DNA of 64,000 bases from Pyropia yezoensis (GCA_009829735.1 CM020618.1:39981030-40045029); one strand, 5' to 3'; positions 31,774-44,121 are shown, numbered from the stretch's first letter. Notes: generated by a model from the letters alone, not told the origin. Numbers and translations: made by a program.

Positions 31774-32694
31774 TTAGTCTCCGCACCGTAGGTTGGCCGG
31801 CACCGCGTCGTCAATGCGCCGCGGCATGGGCAGCCGCAGCGCGGCCATCAGCTCCACAAACGCCGCCTCGCTGATGCCGTCGCGGAGGCGCGCGTTGCCC
31901 GCCCGTTCAGCACCGACCGTCGACGCGCGGTGGCCGTGGTAGTCGTGCGCCGGAAGCACCACCGTGGCGGGGGGCAGTGCCGTCAGTAGCCGCCCGCGGA
32001 CGCTGCGGTACAGGGTGGCCGCGTCGCCGCCCTGGAAGTCGGTGCGCCCGCAGCCCCCAATGAGCAGTGCGTCGCCGGTAAAGACCGCCACGGGGTCGGC
32101 GGCGGGGGAGGCGGTGGCGTCCGCCTTGCCCCCCTCCTGCCTCCCCCCGCCCTCTGCGTCGACTGAAAGCAGCAGGGACTGGCAGCCAGCCGTGTGACCT
32201 GGCGTGGCCACCGACGTCAGCTGCAGACGGCCGACGCGCAGCACCCAACCCGGTGGCGCGTGCACGTCAGCGGCGCCGCCCGCGGTGACCGACAGCACCG
32301 ACAGCGGGGGCGAAGTCAGCGTCCGCTTGAGCAGCCCCGTACCCGTAACGTGGTCTGCGTGGACGTGGGTGTTAATGGCGTGGCTAACTGTCACACCCGC
32401 GGCGGCTACCGCCGCCGCGTCCCGCTCTACAGTAACATCTACAGGGTCGATGAGGACGCCGGTGGGCGGGCCACCGCCGCCCGTGTCCCCTACTAGGTAC
32501 GTGTATGTGGACGAGTCCCGCTCGAACAGCTGCCGCAGCAGACAGCCCGCGGGGAGGAGATGATCAAAGACGCCGTCGTCGTTGGCCGTCACCGCCACTG
32601 TCGCTGCAGCCACCGCCGGGGTCGGACCTGCTGGCAACGGCGCCGGCGCCGGCGTCGGCGCCGGCGCCACCGGCTCCTGCCCAGAAGATGCCAT
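31774..32694 (-). CDS. ETHE1: ETHE1-type persulfide dioxygenase (metallo-beta-lactamase fold)
   Basis: 306 residues. Oxidises glutathione persulfide to sulfite in mitochondrial sulfide detoxification, using one ferrous iron. The family pattern is complete: LLRQLFERDSSTYTYLVGD, NTHVHADHVTGTGLLK (H110, H112, D114, H115), TPGHTAGC (H167), FTGDALLIGGCGRTDFQGGD (D208), LPAHDYHG (H250) and a C-terminal DDAVPANLRCG. Iron ligands by analogy are H110, H167 and D208. The N-terminal 40 residues are Ala/Pro-rich and could be a presequence. A 22-residue low-complexity insertion (about 179-200) precedes the FTGDALL strand. Intronless. Confidence 0.95.
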   Translation of the reverse strand: MASSGQEPVAPAPTPAPAPLPAGPTPAVAAATVAVTANDDGVFDHLLPAGCLLRQLFERDSSTYTYLVGDTGGGGPPTGVLIDPVDVTVERDAAAVAAAGVTVSHAINTHVHADHVTGTGLLKRTLTSPPLSVLSVTAGGAADVHAPPGWVLRVGRLQLTSVATPGHTAGCQSLLLSVDAEGGGRQEGGKADATASPAADPVAVFTGDALLIGGCGRTDFQGGDAATLYRSVRGRLLTALPPATVVLPAHDYHGHRASTVGAERAGNARLRDGISEAAFVELMAALRLPMPRRIDDAVPANLRCGD

Positions 32695-34939
32695 GACGTC
32701 GGGCGAGGAGGACAGAGGTAGGTACTACTGGTAGCCGCACACGCTGGGCTTGACGACCGCCACTGGGGATGCGACCGCAGCAACGGCGCAGCGGGCAGGA
32801 TTGTGGGAGTGCCTTGGCTACACCCGACGCGCCACGGTGGCGGAGGAGTAGGAAAGCGATATGTAGACAACGCAGTTTGCGTGGGTCAGGAGAGTCTCTC
32901 CCCCAGGGCGGAGGGATGTGACCAACTTGCCTGTCGATGCACGACTGTGGATCAGGACCATGCGTGACAGCGCAAATTGGCAGCCTCGCCAACAAGATTG
33001 CCGTCTGAGAGAGGCGTATACAGCATAGATTGAAGCTGTCACCTGTTGCGGATTACGAGTGGATTCAGACAGGTGCTGTTCCAGCTGTAAAGTGTGGATC
33101 ACGCTGGCCGAGATCCAGATACTTCAACAAAGAGTACGTTGAAGCGTTGTGCCAACTGGGTGGGCACATCGGGACTTACATACCATACCCCTGGTCCAGT
33201 GCGGCTCGATATGTTTCTGCGGGAGAGACCAAGGAGGTGCCAGCACCCGCGGCGAAGGTCATCCATGCGCGGGTGTGGCGGCCGCAGCGGCAGCTACGGC
33301 GGCAACTGCAGTGGCTCGGTCTTGGGCTAAACCCAGATAAACACGCAGCTCTTATTGTGCAGACGTCCAGAAGGTGTGTCACGGAAGCCACCGTCGTGCT
33401 TCGTATTCCATGTGTGATGCTGGTGGCGATGGGACCTCGCTGCAGCCGAAAATTTCGCGAGTACCACGAAAGGCGTATGGTCGAGGCCACTACATGGTCA
33501 CTGTACGCCTCTTTCCTAAGAAAAAAAACATGAGCGTGGAACACATATTGCGGTAAGAACAACGGTGTGCAGCGTGTAGCTCAAGAGTGTGTATCTACCA
33601 TGCTAAGAGCACCCCGCCTACGCCTGGCGGGGACTTTGGGAAGAACCGATATGTGCCGGACTTTGAGACTGTATGCCCATTGCTCCGTATGCCAGAGCGT
33701 CCCGCCTCGACGAGGAAGGAAGCACCATGGGGAGGGGGGGGGGTTCCAGTCGTCGCACACAGCGGTACTGCGGTGCGCATCCACCCCCAAGCTCGACGCC
33801 ATGATGCGTTGTTAGCCTGAGAATGCGGTCAGGCTTACAATGCGTCCGCCTCGCTCGATGGTGTGGCGACGGCGGCTCTGGCGGTCATAGCGGCGGCGGC
33901 GGCGGCGGCGGCGGCGTGGCCGGAGGTGGCGGCGGCAGCGGCGGCGCGGGGGGGCTGGGGGGTTGGCCAACTACTTCACCCCGCTCACGTCAGCCCCAAT
34001 CCTCTTTGACCTCCAGACCCTGACCGAGGGCGGCTGTACCTACCCGCAGCCGGCGCATGCCACGTCTTCCCCAAATAGGAAACGGCACGGGGCCCAGACA
34101 CGCGCCACGGTCGGGCGACGCGCTCATCCAAACCTGCGCCCTTCCAATCTTTGTCACGCGTCGGCCGACCAAATGGAGGTGGACTGGCTGATGACTGTGT
34201 CCAATCATGTATAGATAGAGAGCGATAGCCAGTAAGTTCCTGCAGCAGTTCCTATACATACATGTATCTAAACGACCACGGATCCATGCGGTTTTCTATC
34301 ACTCCCTCCAGTTCACCTCCGCTCCACCGCTGCCACTCGTGCCAGCGGGGCGGTGGTGGCGCTCGAGACGGATGGCTGCGTGGCCGCACTGCGTAGGTAG
34401 GTGTCCCACGTGCTGGTGGCCGCCGGGACCAGCTGGATGACGTGGCTCTGCCCGACGGGCTGCCGCTGCATCGTAGATCCTCTCTGCGGGGGGATCCACG
34501 TCGCCCCCACCGCCAGATGGCGATGGCTGGAAGCGTCGCCCCCCGGCCGCGGCCGGCCGCAACGGAGGGGCCACCGCCCGCGGTGGCGCCCCTTCCGAGG
34601 CGACCACCGCCGCCCGCAGTGGCCACCGCCTCTGCCGCGGCGCGGCCGCAGCCTAGCCGTCACCCACCGGCCCGCGACGGTCCAGGCCGGATATATGGCA
34701 GCGGCCGGTGGGGAGGGAGGGGGGCCAATCCATCCGCAGTGGATTCCGCCGCAGCACCAAGAGCCGTCCGCCCTCTGCCCAGCGCAGGCCCGTGGCGGTG
34801 GACCCGCTGCTCCCCTCCGCCCCCCCCTCCGTCCCTCTCCCGGCCCCACTTGGGAGCGCCCAACGACGCTGCTCGATTACACCTGGACCGGATCTCTGCA
34901 GACCGGTGCCCCGGTGGTGGCCGGCGCTTGCCCCTTTCC
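32695..34939. other. Intergenic before the hslU locus, no supported gene
   Basis: 32800-33560 is AT-richer, with open frames lacking motifs. 33880-33960 is a CGG-type repeat. 34280-34939 is GC-rich, probably the 5' flank of the disrupted hslU gene. A frame continues leftwards from the ATG at 34940 to about 34442. Confidence 0.35.
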
Positions 34940-35301
34940 ATGGCGGCCCGCCGCCCCACGATGGGCTTTTGCGCCGCCGCGGCGTGGGGGGTGGCCCCGT
35001 GCGGGGTCGTGCGCAGCGGCGCCGCGCCGCGTGCCCGCCGTCATCCCCCCGGCGCCGCCGGTTGCAGCGGCGGTGGCGGCGGCGGCGGCTGGGCTGTGCG
35101 CCCCGCCCTGCGGGGGGGGGGGTGCCCCCACATGCGCCCCCTCGCCTGGCGGGCCGTATATGTGTGGACCGCCGCCCCGTGGGGGCCCGCCAGTACCCCC
35201 TTCACCGGCGGGGAGGCGGGCCACGGCGGGCAGCGGTCGCCGCCGGGAGACCCGCCGGGGCGCCGCCACCCGCGAGCCAAGGCAGGCGGCGACGGGCCCT
35301 C
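34940..35301 (+). pseudogene. hslU: 5' part of hslU (presequence), interrupted by the retrotransposon
   Basis: The frame from the ATG at 34940 (MAARRPTMGFCAAAAWGV) is Arg/Ala-rich and presequence-like. It runs up to the target duplication CCCTC at 35297-35301, where the retrotransposon begins. Taking out the element and one copy of the duplication leaves this frame in phase with the frame starting SSGGGTRRG beyond the right LTR, which leads into the HslU domain. I therefore read it as the N-terminal coding part of the same gene. The exact start codon is uncertain, as the frame opens further upstream. Confidence 0.55.
35297..35301. repeat. Target-site duplication, left (CCCTC)
   Basis: CCCTC directly precedes the left LTR and recurs at 44685-44689 after the right LTR. 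Five-base duplications are typical of Ty3/gypsy integration. Confidence 0.85.
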
Positions 35302-35770
35302 TGTGGCAAAAACCACAAGCACACACGGCACCCAAGTTGGGGCGGTGTACTAGGGCTGCCTCCCGTGTCGGGGGAACCGGAAGAAGTGCAAGTCGCACAC
35401 ACTCTGTCCCTGTTGTGGGGCAAACCCCCCACGGACAAACAAGAGGATGGTGTGTGGTCCAACAGTTTCTTGGTCGGGACGGGGACGCAGGGCCAAGCCC
35501 CGCTGTCCCTCCCCTTATCCCCCCAGGGTCCACTCAGAATCTCGCCACTCAGAATCTCCCACCCCAGCACCTGCCCACCGGGCCACACGAAAATTCAAGA
35601 CGATAAATGCAGAAAACCCTCAAATCCAAGTTGGATTTACTACTAAGCTAACTATCCCAAACTTAGGGAATATGGACCCAAATGCAGGGGGAGGAACGGA
35701 TCAGGCTAGTGGCCTGCCGCCCCTTGCATGGCACGTGTTGCCCCCCTACCTGGGGGTCAATACTGCCACA
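35302..35770 (-). repeat. LTR, 3' side of the element (first copy)
   Basis: 469 bp bounded by TGTGGCA...TGCCACA. It differs from its partner at 44217-44684 by very few bases (one substitution near 35369 and one G), indicating recent insertion. It contains the 17-base palindrome AAATCCAAGTTGGATTT (35622-35638). Confidence 0.9.
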
Positions 35771-37593
35771 CTCCCCTCTCCTCAGTTCCGACCGACCCGG
35801 TCGGCCCTGTGAGGGGGTGCGTAAACGCACGTCTCGGCGTTGGGGGCGCGACTTGCTGTCCCCCAGCGTGTACGTAACGCGGATGTGGAGGCGGTCACGT
35901 TGACCGCCCCTCTCCTCAAGCTTGCCCACTCGGCAGCTTGCTTTCTTCAGTTCACACTTCACCTTCACCACCACCTCCCTTTCACTTTCCACCGGGCCGC
36001 CCCACGCTGGGGAGGCCACCCGTATACCCACGATCCGAGTCCCCCTCAACTCGAGGCGGGTCTCGTGCTGCGATAGCCAGAGCGTCTCTCCCCAACTTGG
36101 GGAGAGCCATGGCGACTCCGGGAGTGGAGACGGACTCTCTTGACGAGCGCATGGAGGACACCTCCTACGGGGCAGCACCCGCCGGGACTTCCGGCGGGGG
36201 CTCCTCGATCGCTCCGGGGGACGGGACTCCCGCGTCACCCGGCTTTGGGTTGACGGCGGGGTCTCCCCCGGAGGCGGGACAAGTTGTCCCGCGTGAGGCC
36301 TTGGGGCGGTGGTTTTACCCCGCTTGGCCTCTCTATGAGGAGGGGCTGACTGTTCTTCGCTGTGGCCGACTTGGCGCAGCGATGGGTCGGGTATGGGACC
36401 GCCTACGGGAGAAGTATCCCCGTAGGGTCGGGTTCCCTGCCGGCTTCAGGACGGACCAGTTTGCCTTCCTGGACGATGAGGAGGTTGAGGACGTTCAGCG
36501 TGCCAAGGCCATGGTGGACCGCGGGGGAACTATCCCGGGTCCCGGCGACTTGCCGACCTTCACGTGGGACGCTGTGGCAACTCGCCCACCGTACCTCCAC
36601 AAGGCCGATCCGCACACTCATCACTTTGATGTGCGGATGGAGAAAGACTTCCGGCGAGGTCCCTACTTGGTGACCTCGGCTCAACTTGAGTTTCCTCAAC
36701 AGTCTGCTGCCAGTAAGGAGCAGTACTATCCGAAGAAGCCCGAGTGAGGGCCTCAAGTTGAGGTCCCCTACGGGTTCCCGGCGTTGTTGCCCCGGTTGCT
36801 TGACCACTTCGGCTCCGTCATGTTGACGGCTGCCCCTGATCACCTGGTGTGGGCCATGTTGGCCACCCAGTCGCTCCTCGAGGTCATGTCGACCTGGGTG
36901 TCCTGTGTTCAGCGGCGGGGGATGCTCTGGCATCTCCCCCTCCGGCTCCTCCAAGGTTTGGAACAGCTCACCCCTCAGCTAGTTGCTGAGGGGTGCTCAT
37001 CAGGACAACTCACTCTACTTGAGGAGATGCTCCGGCTCCATAAGTTTATCGAGTGGGAGAGCATTGAGCACAAGTTGCGCCGCCCCACTCGTGGGCCCAA
37101 GGACGATGGCGCACTTCGCCAGTTCGTGTGGGTCGCTCGTGAACTTCACGACGGCCGTGTGGTCCTACGAGGGGGGTTGGGCATCGGGGACTACCCGTAT
37201 GCCCCGGGGGTGGATCGCCACACTGCGCCACCCCCGGACAAGCCCATAGTTATGGCCGTGCCGTCCTATGATGACCATATGACTCAACCCACTGCGGGGG
37301 CCCCAAGTCGGGGTCGCAGTTACACCCGGGTACCGCCACCTCGGCGGGCCCCTCCGCTTCCTCCTGTTCCTTTCCAACCTCACGGGAACATCCCGATCAG
37401 CGTGGCCGTGGAGTCTTCCACCCCGGTGTCCCCCAACTTGGGGGCCACCCTCCTGACGGTATACCCCAAGTTGGTGTTGCCGCCCACGCCTCTAACCTCA
37501 GAGATGATGATCACCACGCTGGTGCGCACCATTTCCTGGTTGGCCGCGTCGACCGCAACCCTACAGAGTTCCGAGACTCCTCAACTTGAGGAG
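35331..37593. repeat. Dispersed palindromes with core CAA(C/G)TTG
   Basis: A constant 7-base core CAACTTG or CAAGTTG is flanked by arms that differ from site to site yet are self-complementary. Sites: 35331-35341 (CC/GG), 35622-35638 (AAATC/GATTT), 36086-36106 (CTCTCCC/GGGAGAG), 36274-36292 (GCGGGA/TCCCGC), 36680-36690 (CT/AG), 36751-36763 (CCT/AGG), 37430-37444 (CCCC/GGGG), 37577-37593 (CTCCT/AGGAG). Another lies in gag at 42581-42593 (CCG/CGG). Many further single-sided copies of the core occur. The same set is present in the second copy, +12.2 kb. Confidence 0.8.
35771..35783 (-). other. Polypurine tract
   Basis: On the minus strand GAGGAGAGGGGAG lies immediately before the 3' LTR, the expected place for plus-strand DNA priming. 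Confidence 0.75.
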
Positions 37594-38052
37594 CGCGTTC
37601 GTACTGCAGTGGCGACCGCGAGTTGCGAGTCGGTGGCGGAGTTTATGACAGCCGAGTTGGCTCGCATTGGGGCTATTATGCCCCAGCCAGCCCCACTTGG
37701 GCGTGGCAAACGTCGCGCGAGCCGGGCATACTCGCCTCCTCGCCGTCGTCGCCGACACTCGCGGCGCTCTCCTTCCGTATCGGAAGACGAGTTGTCTTAC
37801 TCCGTTTCGGAGTCCTCTACCCCGTCGGAGACGGAGTCTGTCCAGCGTCTGCGTCGCAAACTTGCGCGCAAGACCAGGCAGAAGAGTGGCCACGGTCGGC
37901 GCCACTTGCGCGACCGTGAGGGACGCGGCGGTTCCGACTTGGAGCCGCCGCCCCCTCCAACAAGTGGAGACCGTTATCGGCGTGGGTCTCGCCGCTCGCC
38001 TCCACGTGAGGGCGAGGGCCGTGGAGTGGGAGAGTCTAGCATGCGTGCCTAG
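36109..38052 (+). CDS. Opposite-strand reading frame of the retrotransposon with an RS-like domain, one internal TGA
   Basis: Lies between pol and the 3' LTR but on the strand opposite gag-pol. A single frame runs 648 codons including the stop; an in-frame TGA at 36745-36747 interrupts it. Residues 1-60 are Gly/Ser/Pro-rich. About 60-212 is a globular-looking segment (REALGRWFYPAWPLYEEGLT, PRRVGFPAGFRTDQFAFLDD), and the TGA follows KKPE. The remainder includes LLPRLLDHFGSVML and ends in two Arg/Ser-rich patches (about 530-560 and 600-640; SRAYSPPRRRRRHSRRSPSV), like RS domains of splicing factors. A 21-base palindrome ends two bases before the ATG. The protein is unknown to me. Opposite-strand frames in this position are known in some plant Ty3/gypsy lineages; an RS-like tail there is unusual. 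In the second copy the frame has two extra indels. Confidence 0.6.
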
Positions 38053-38163
38053 TTGGCAGCTGCCTGTGTTGTGAGAGTGTGAGGGTTAGGGCTGTAGTTA
38101 AAAGCCACTCTGCGTACCACTTCGACTTGAAGCACTCTCTTGGCACTGTTGCTCGGCCTTCCC

Positions 38164-41100
38164 TCACGTTGAGGGAGGGCTGTTAGGGTCTATCTCATTC
38201 CGGGCACAGTACGCCCGGACCTTCTCAGCGGGAAGGTCCTCCACATACTCCCATGTATCGTCCTTGGCTTTGTAGCCAAACCAACGCACCCTCAACATGA
38301 GGCGGTCAGTGTCTTCATCCCATCCGTGCTCGATGAACTTATCGAACACGTACTCCTGCGGGCCCTGTTTGGCCGCAGGCAGTGAGGGGAGGCGCCACGC
38401 TTCCAAAGCACGCGCCCAAGCTGGGTCGCCTGCAGGCGGTGGTGCAACTTTGACCACGTCCTGTCCGTTCACTGTGCGGACCCCATCGTCACTTTCGATG
38501 GTGAAGCGCCGCCCATCAGTACGAAGGACCTGGTACGGCCCCTTCGTCTGGAATACCAACTTACCCCCAGTTGGGGTGTGTGAGTGTACCAGCACCCAGT
38601 CACCCTGCTCGGGGACATGCTTAGCATTGCGCACCTTTTTGTCAAAGGTACACTTGTAGCGCTTTTGTGCTTTGTCCATCTCAGCCCTGACTTTAGGGAT
38701 GGGTTTTTCAAGCCTAGCGGCGAACTCCGCCTTACTCGCAGTAGGAGTAGGCGTACTGCCACCATCCTCCCTACTTGGGAGCGACCGCCGCACGGCAATA
38801 GACCGCACGCGACGGGGGTCACAAAAGCGAGGGGTACTTCCCCTGTAGATGAGTGAACCTGCGAATTGTAGGCAGTAGTAAGGATAGAAATGTATTGGTC
38901 CCACGTCATCACGTGCTCACTCACATAGTGGCGCAGCTGCCTAACAATAGTTTTGTGGAAGCGCTCCACCTGCCCATTAGTTTGTGGGTGGTAGGGGGTG
39001 GCATAGTTTGCCTTAACCCCCAACATATCCAGCACTCCCTGAAACAGTACAGACGCAAATTGCGGTCCATTGTCCGATAGTGTACTATCTGGGATGCCAT
39101 ACGCGGCAACCCAGTGATCTAGGAAGGCTGACACGACCGACATGGCCGTGATCTCTGCCAGTGGGATCGCTCGCGTAAGTTTCGTGAAGCGGTCACAGAT
39201 GACCAGGAGGTACTGGTTGCCCTCCTCGGTCACCGGCAGTGGCCCAAGGATGTCCATCGCCAACGTGGCGAAGGGCTCCTTGGCCGGGAACAATAGCATA
39301 GCCGAAGTAGGCCGCCGTTCCATCAGACGATTCTGTGCACAACTTGTGCAGGCAGCCACCCAACTGTAGATGTCCACCACCATGGACGGCCAGTAGTACC
39401 TGGTCCTCAGGGTCTGGTACAGTTTACTAGACCCCAGGTGTCCACCCGTGGGAGCGTTGTGCTCCCTCTCAAGGATACTGTCCTTGAGGGATGCGGGGAC
39501 GACAAGTTGTTCGGTCCCCTGGAATACCCCCCTCCTCATGAGGAGGCCATCGTCTCCCAGAAAGAAACGCGTCTTTACCACTGTATCCAGTATATCCCTC
39601 TGCGACTTGCAGAAGGGATCCTCGGCCTGGGCCTTCACCACCTCGTCCAGGGACAGGGGCAAGTACTTCTTGTTCCCTGGCGCCTCGGGGTTCAACGCCT
39701 GACCCGAGCGCGTGACTACCCCCACGATGGGGATGTCCTCATCGACTGGGTTAGTGTCCAGCCCCTCGGTAGGTACCCGAGAGAGGCCGTCGGCAAGGGC
39801 ATGTTGCCTGCCAGGTCGGTATTCAATGTCAAAGTTGAAGGGTGCCAGTCGCACCCTCCACCGGTTGAGACGAGTGTTCGTACAGTCCGTCTTAAAGATG
39901 AACTGCAACGCGCGGTGGTCACAGCGGATGAGGAACTTCTCACCCTCCAGGTAGTGACGAAGTGACGTCACCGCCCACACCACTGCGAGTCCTTCCAACT
40001 CGGTGACTCTGTAGTTCTTCTCGGCCGAGTTCAGCCCCTTACTAAAGTATCCCACCGGCAAGTACTCCTTGTCCGGCTGCTGCTGAAGCAACACACAACC
40101 AAGTTGGTCGTAGCTAGCGTCCACATCCAGGATGTAGTGGCCTCCCAACCTGGGAATAGCCAAGATGGGGGATTCAGCAGAAGGTCCCGAAGAGTCTCAA
40201 AGGATTCCTGCTCCACCCGACTTGGGGGAGGCAGGTTCTTCGGTAGCGTTGAGCTCACTAGCTCATTCAACGGCTTCGCCACCTTGGCGAAGCCCTTGGT
40301 GAAACGTCGGTACACGTTACACATCCCGAGGAAGCTCCTCATCTGGGTCTGGGTGCGGGGGTACTGAGCCTTACGAATGGCCCTCAAGTTATTCTCGTTA
40401 ACACTGAGACGCCCCGGATGGACAACATGTCCCAAGTACTCCACCTCTTGAGTAAAGAGGTGGCACTTACTCGCCTTCAGTGACACACCGGCGTCAGCAA
40501 GTAGCTTGAACACCTGGCCAAGATGGCCAATGTGTTCCTCCGGACTTCGGGAGAACACAATGATATCGTCTAGGTACACAAGACAGATCTGCCACCGTAC
40601 TCCGGCCAGAATCATGTACATAGCGCGCTGGAAAGTTGCCGGCGCGTTACACAGACCAAACGGTAGACGCTTGCACTGGTAGGTACCACAGTGACAGGTA
40701 AAGGTAGTTTTATGCCTGTCCTCCGGGGCAATGGGAATTTGCCAGTACCCCGCGTTACAGTCCAGGGTAGAGAACACGTTTGCCTCCCCCAGAGAGTCCA
40801 GACAGTCATCCATCCTAGGTAGGGGATAACTGTCCTTCACCGTGCTCTCGTTGAGCTTACGGTAGTCGATACAAAACCGGGGGGTCCCATCAACTTTGGG
40901 GACGATAACCACCGGACTCGGCCACTCGGCGTTGCTGGCCTCGATCACATCGAGGGCCTCCATGCGAGCAACTTGCTCCTTAACGAGGGCCCTTGAACGA
41001 GGTCCTCCCCTATACGGTTGTTGGCGTATAGGTGGTGCACCGGGCTTCAACTCGATCCGGTGTTGGGTGGCTCTCATGAGTCCCAATTGACCATCCCACA

Positions 41101-42141
41101 ACTTGTGATATTTGGTCCAAGAGGCGTTCAACTTGAACCCTCAACCTGGGGGGGACACCCTCCATGTTCACATGGGGTCGAAGAGAGGCGGCCGACTTGG
41201 CTTGATGCTTCTCCTTTCCGGACTTCGGGTCGCTACTTGCGCCCGCGTTGAGGGTGACCGCTACTACCGGTCCCTCGTGTTGGTCGATATAGGCCGAACT
41301 TGGCTCCCGACTTGAAGTACTTGGGCGTCGGGCTCAGGTTCATCACCTGGATCCTCCACGGGACTCCGGCTTTGGAGTCCATCGTTCCAAGGGCAACATG
41401 CACTTGGTGCTTGCGAGCAAGACGGGGGTGAGGGTGCACCAACCCGTTCCCCGTAAAATCAGTTACAACATCAAACGTGCGCCACCGAGTTGGGGGGCAA
41501 CGTGACTTTGCGGGCTAAACGCAGGGTAGCAGTAAACCCTTCCCTCACCGAACAAACAGGCTTCGACTGTGAGACTGTCACAGGAGCCACAGACTTTCCT
41601 TACCAAGGATGGGGATAGTCTCCCCATTCATCAACTTGACCCAGTACTCAGGGCCACAAATCAAAGGCACTTGTGTAACAACATAAGGGGTACCCAGAAG
41701 CAGGGGTACCGATATATTCTCAACTACGCCATAGGTCACGTGGACCTCATGGGTCCCCAACCTAGTTGGTAGGGTCACGGCACCAACGATGGGAAGTACC
41801 CCACCATTGATGTCAATCATATGGTCAGCTTTGGACCCCCAGCGTTGGAGCTTAACCTCCTTTGGTAATAGCGACTTGCGTATCAAGGAGGCTCCTGACC
41901 CGGTATCAAGTACGATACGGGTACAGCATGCACGGCCGGGGGCAAGTTGCACCCGTCCAGCCACCTGGAAGTTCTCACCCGTCAGCACCGCGATGACCCG
42001 ACGTAGGTTTACGTTCTTGGGGAGTCCTACCCGAGGTGGGCGGACTCCCTTAGGTCGCCGCAGTATCCGGCACGGTTGGTTCGTCCTCCTGGCCCACTTG
42101 GCCGAGGCTGCCCGTTGTGAGCTTCGGACGACCAGCCCCAA
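38164..42141 (-). pseudogene. pol of the first retrotransposon copy, broken by frameshifts
   Basis: Protease (DTGSGAS near 41900), reverse transcriptase (YLDD near 40570), RNase H, integrase and chromodomain are all present but split over several frames by single-base insertions. The breaks fall near 41610, 41300, 41120, 40190 and 38820. All except the one near 40190 are absent from the second copy. The breaks look like homopolymer sequencing errors at a contig end rather than decay, since flanking sequence is otherwise almost unchanged. Confidence 0.8.
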
Positions 42142-42144
42142 CGG

Positions 42145-44121
42145 TCATTCGTTTCCCGCCGACTTGGCGTCCGAATCTGAGGGCGGGGAGGAAGACGACG
42201 AGTCCGAGGACGACGTGTCCGCCTCCTCCGCCGAGGGTGTGGCGACCGCAACGACCGGTCGAGACCCACCCTCGCGGCGTGAACGTACTTCGTTCGTAGC
42301 CGACTTTTTACTCGCATTCCTAACAAGTTGTTGGATGCGTTTACTCAACTTGGGGCAATCATATGCCCAGTGACCATCGGAGTTGCAGTTCCAACACCGA
42401 TGGTCCGTTCCGGGAGGGGTCTTCCCAACTGGGGAAGACGAAGGGATACCCTGGGAAGTTCCCACGGCAGCTACCACCCTCTCCTTGCGGATTCGGCGTG
42501 CCTCTCTCAACTCTCTGGCCTGGCGCGCCTCCTCCCGTTCCTTGGCCAACTCGGCCTGACGCTCCTGGCGTTGTTTCCTCCCGCAACTTGCGGTAGGCCT
42601 CGCCTCTGCGATAGGCGAACCTGGCCAACTCGGCCAGGGTCGCCCGGGCAGTGTTATGCTCTCGGGTCTCCATCCGGACTGACCAGTGGAGTCCCTCCAC
42701 AAACCGACTCTTCACCACAGCTTGTGGATGAAGAAACCCACAAAGACTGTTGAGCTTACGGACTCGCTCCGCAAAGGACAACTCGTCCTCCGCCTCTTCC
42801 TGATGGGCTTGCGTAAACTCCTCGACTTGAGAAGCCAGCGCTGCCTCATCAACCATGGCTCTCAACAACCAGTTGACGAGCTCCAAATAGGACGTCACCT
42901 CCCCAGCGCCTCCACTTGAGGAACTGGGCATGACGGACATAAGTTCTGTCCCGTAGGTCGCCCTTCGTAAACTCCTGTAGCATGTAAAAAGCCATGCGTT
43001 CACTTATGGCATTGTCGTCACAGGCTTTTGTGAAACGACGTAGGAACTCAAAGACACGGAGGGGGGGAGTTCCGTCCCACTCCGCTTTGTGCCCAAAAGA
43101 ATGAAGTGCATTCTTCTTGGCACGGCCCATGGCTCGGGCCTGGTCAGGACCATACGCCACCGACTTGTTGTGGAGGGAGTAGGTCTCACAGTCAAAGATT
43201 CTCTGGTAGACCGGGTTGGCTACCTGGATCTTGGGCGGCACCTCACGTTTGAGGGAACAGCCGCTGTGGCACTGGGGTAAAGTTCACTCTCAGTGCCTGT
43301 AGTCCGGGCGCGGCGCGCTTGTGTAGCCGCCGGCGTTTCCGGGGGAACTCCCCCGTGAAGGGCGTACGCCCCACCGAGTTTGGTGTGGCTCCCTCGTTGG
43401 GAGTCACAGGTGTCGCCCCCCAGTTCGGGGCGACCAGAAGATAGGCGAATGAGGGGATTCCCCTGCGCCTGCGGGCTCGAAAAGCCCCAATCCGGTTTGG
43501 ACATTAAGGCCATCTGGCCAAACTCGCCACAATCTGATTCAGAATAGTATTCGTCATCGTGACCACCAGGTCTTGCAAAGTCTGCCGCAACATATTGGTC
43601 GCCTCCCGACGGACAGTTTCCGCGAGGAGTGGATTGACGACTCCAGTTGAGTCTCGGTCCGCCTCCGGGAGTCCACCTGAGGGGTAAACACGTTCCTCAG
43701 GGGTCACAACCGGGGGCATGGGGCGCGAGCCCATCGCCGACCAACGGAGGTCCACCGTCCTCCGAAAGCCTAGTTGGCGACGACTCCAAGCCCAAAGTTG
43801 GCTCCAACCGAGTGGAACCCGCGGGACAGTCCTCACCCCTTGGGACGTTCCCGTTGAGTATACCACACGGTGGCCAGACTTCGGCCCACCCACATCAGAA
43901 GTGTCACCCGAGTGAACTCCCGACTGAGTCGGGGTGGCCTGTTGCCCGCCCGTACTTCCAGTCCTGCTGGCTTGAGGGACCTCTAGTCCCCCTGCGACCC
44001 CAGGTAAACCCACCTGTGTCTCACCAGTGTTCAAAGGCACTGAAGTACGTGCGTCACCCGTGTACTCCCCGGACGACGGGGGGTCCGAGCTAGCCATGTT
44101 GGCTGACGATCCGTATGACAC
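42145..44121 (-). pseudogene. gag of the first retrotransposon copy, broken by frameshifts
   Basis: Same protein as 54395-56365 but split by 1-bp indels (near 42575, 42950, 43250, 43270, 43320, 43440, 43720 and others). The zinc knuckle (CWNCNSDGHWAYDC) is intact near 42350-42400. Confidence 0.8.

Noticed and set aside
34401..35606. Pro/Arg-rich frames running across the left LTR boundary
   Set aside because: Only the frame from 34940 is in phase with the HslU domain after removal of the element; the others are shadows.
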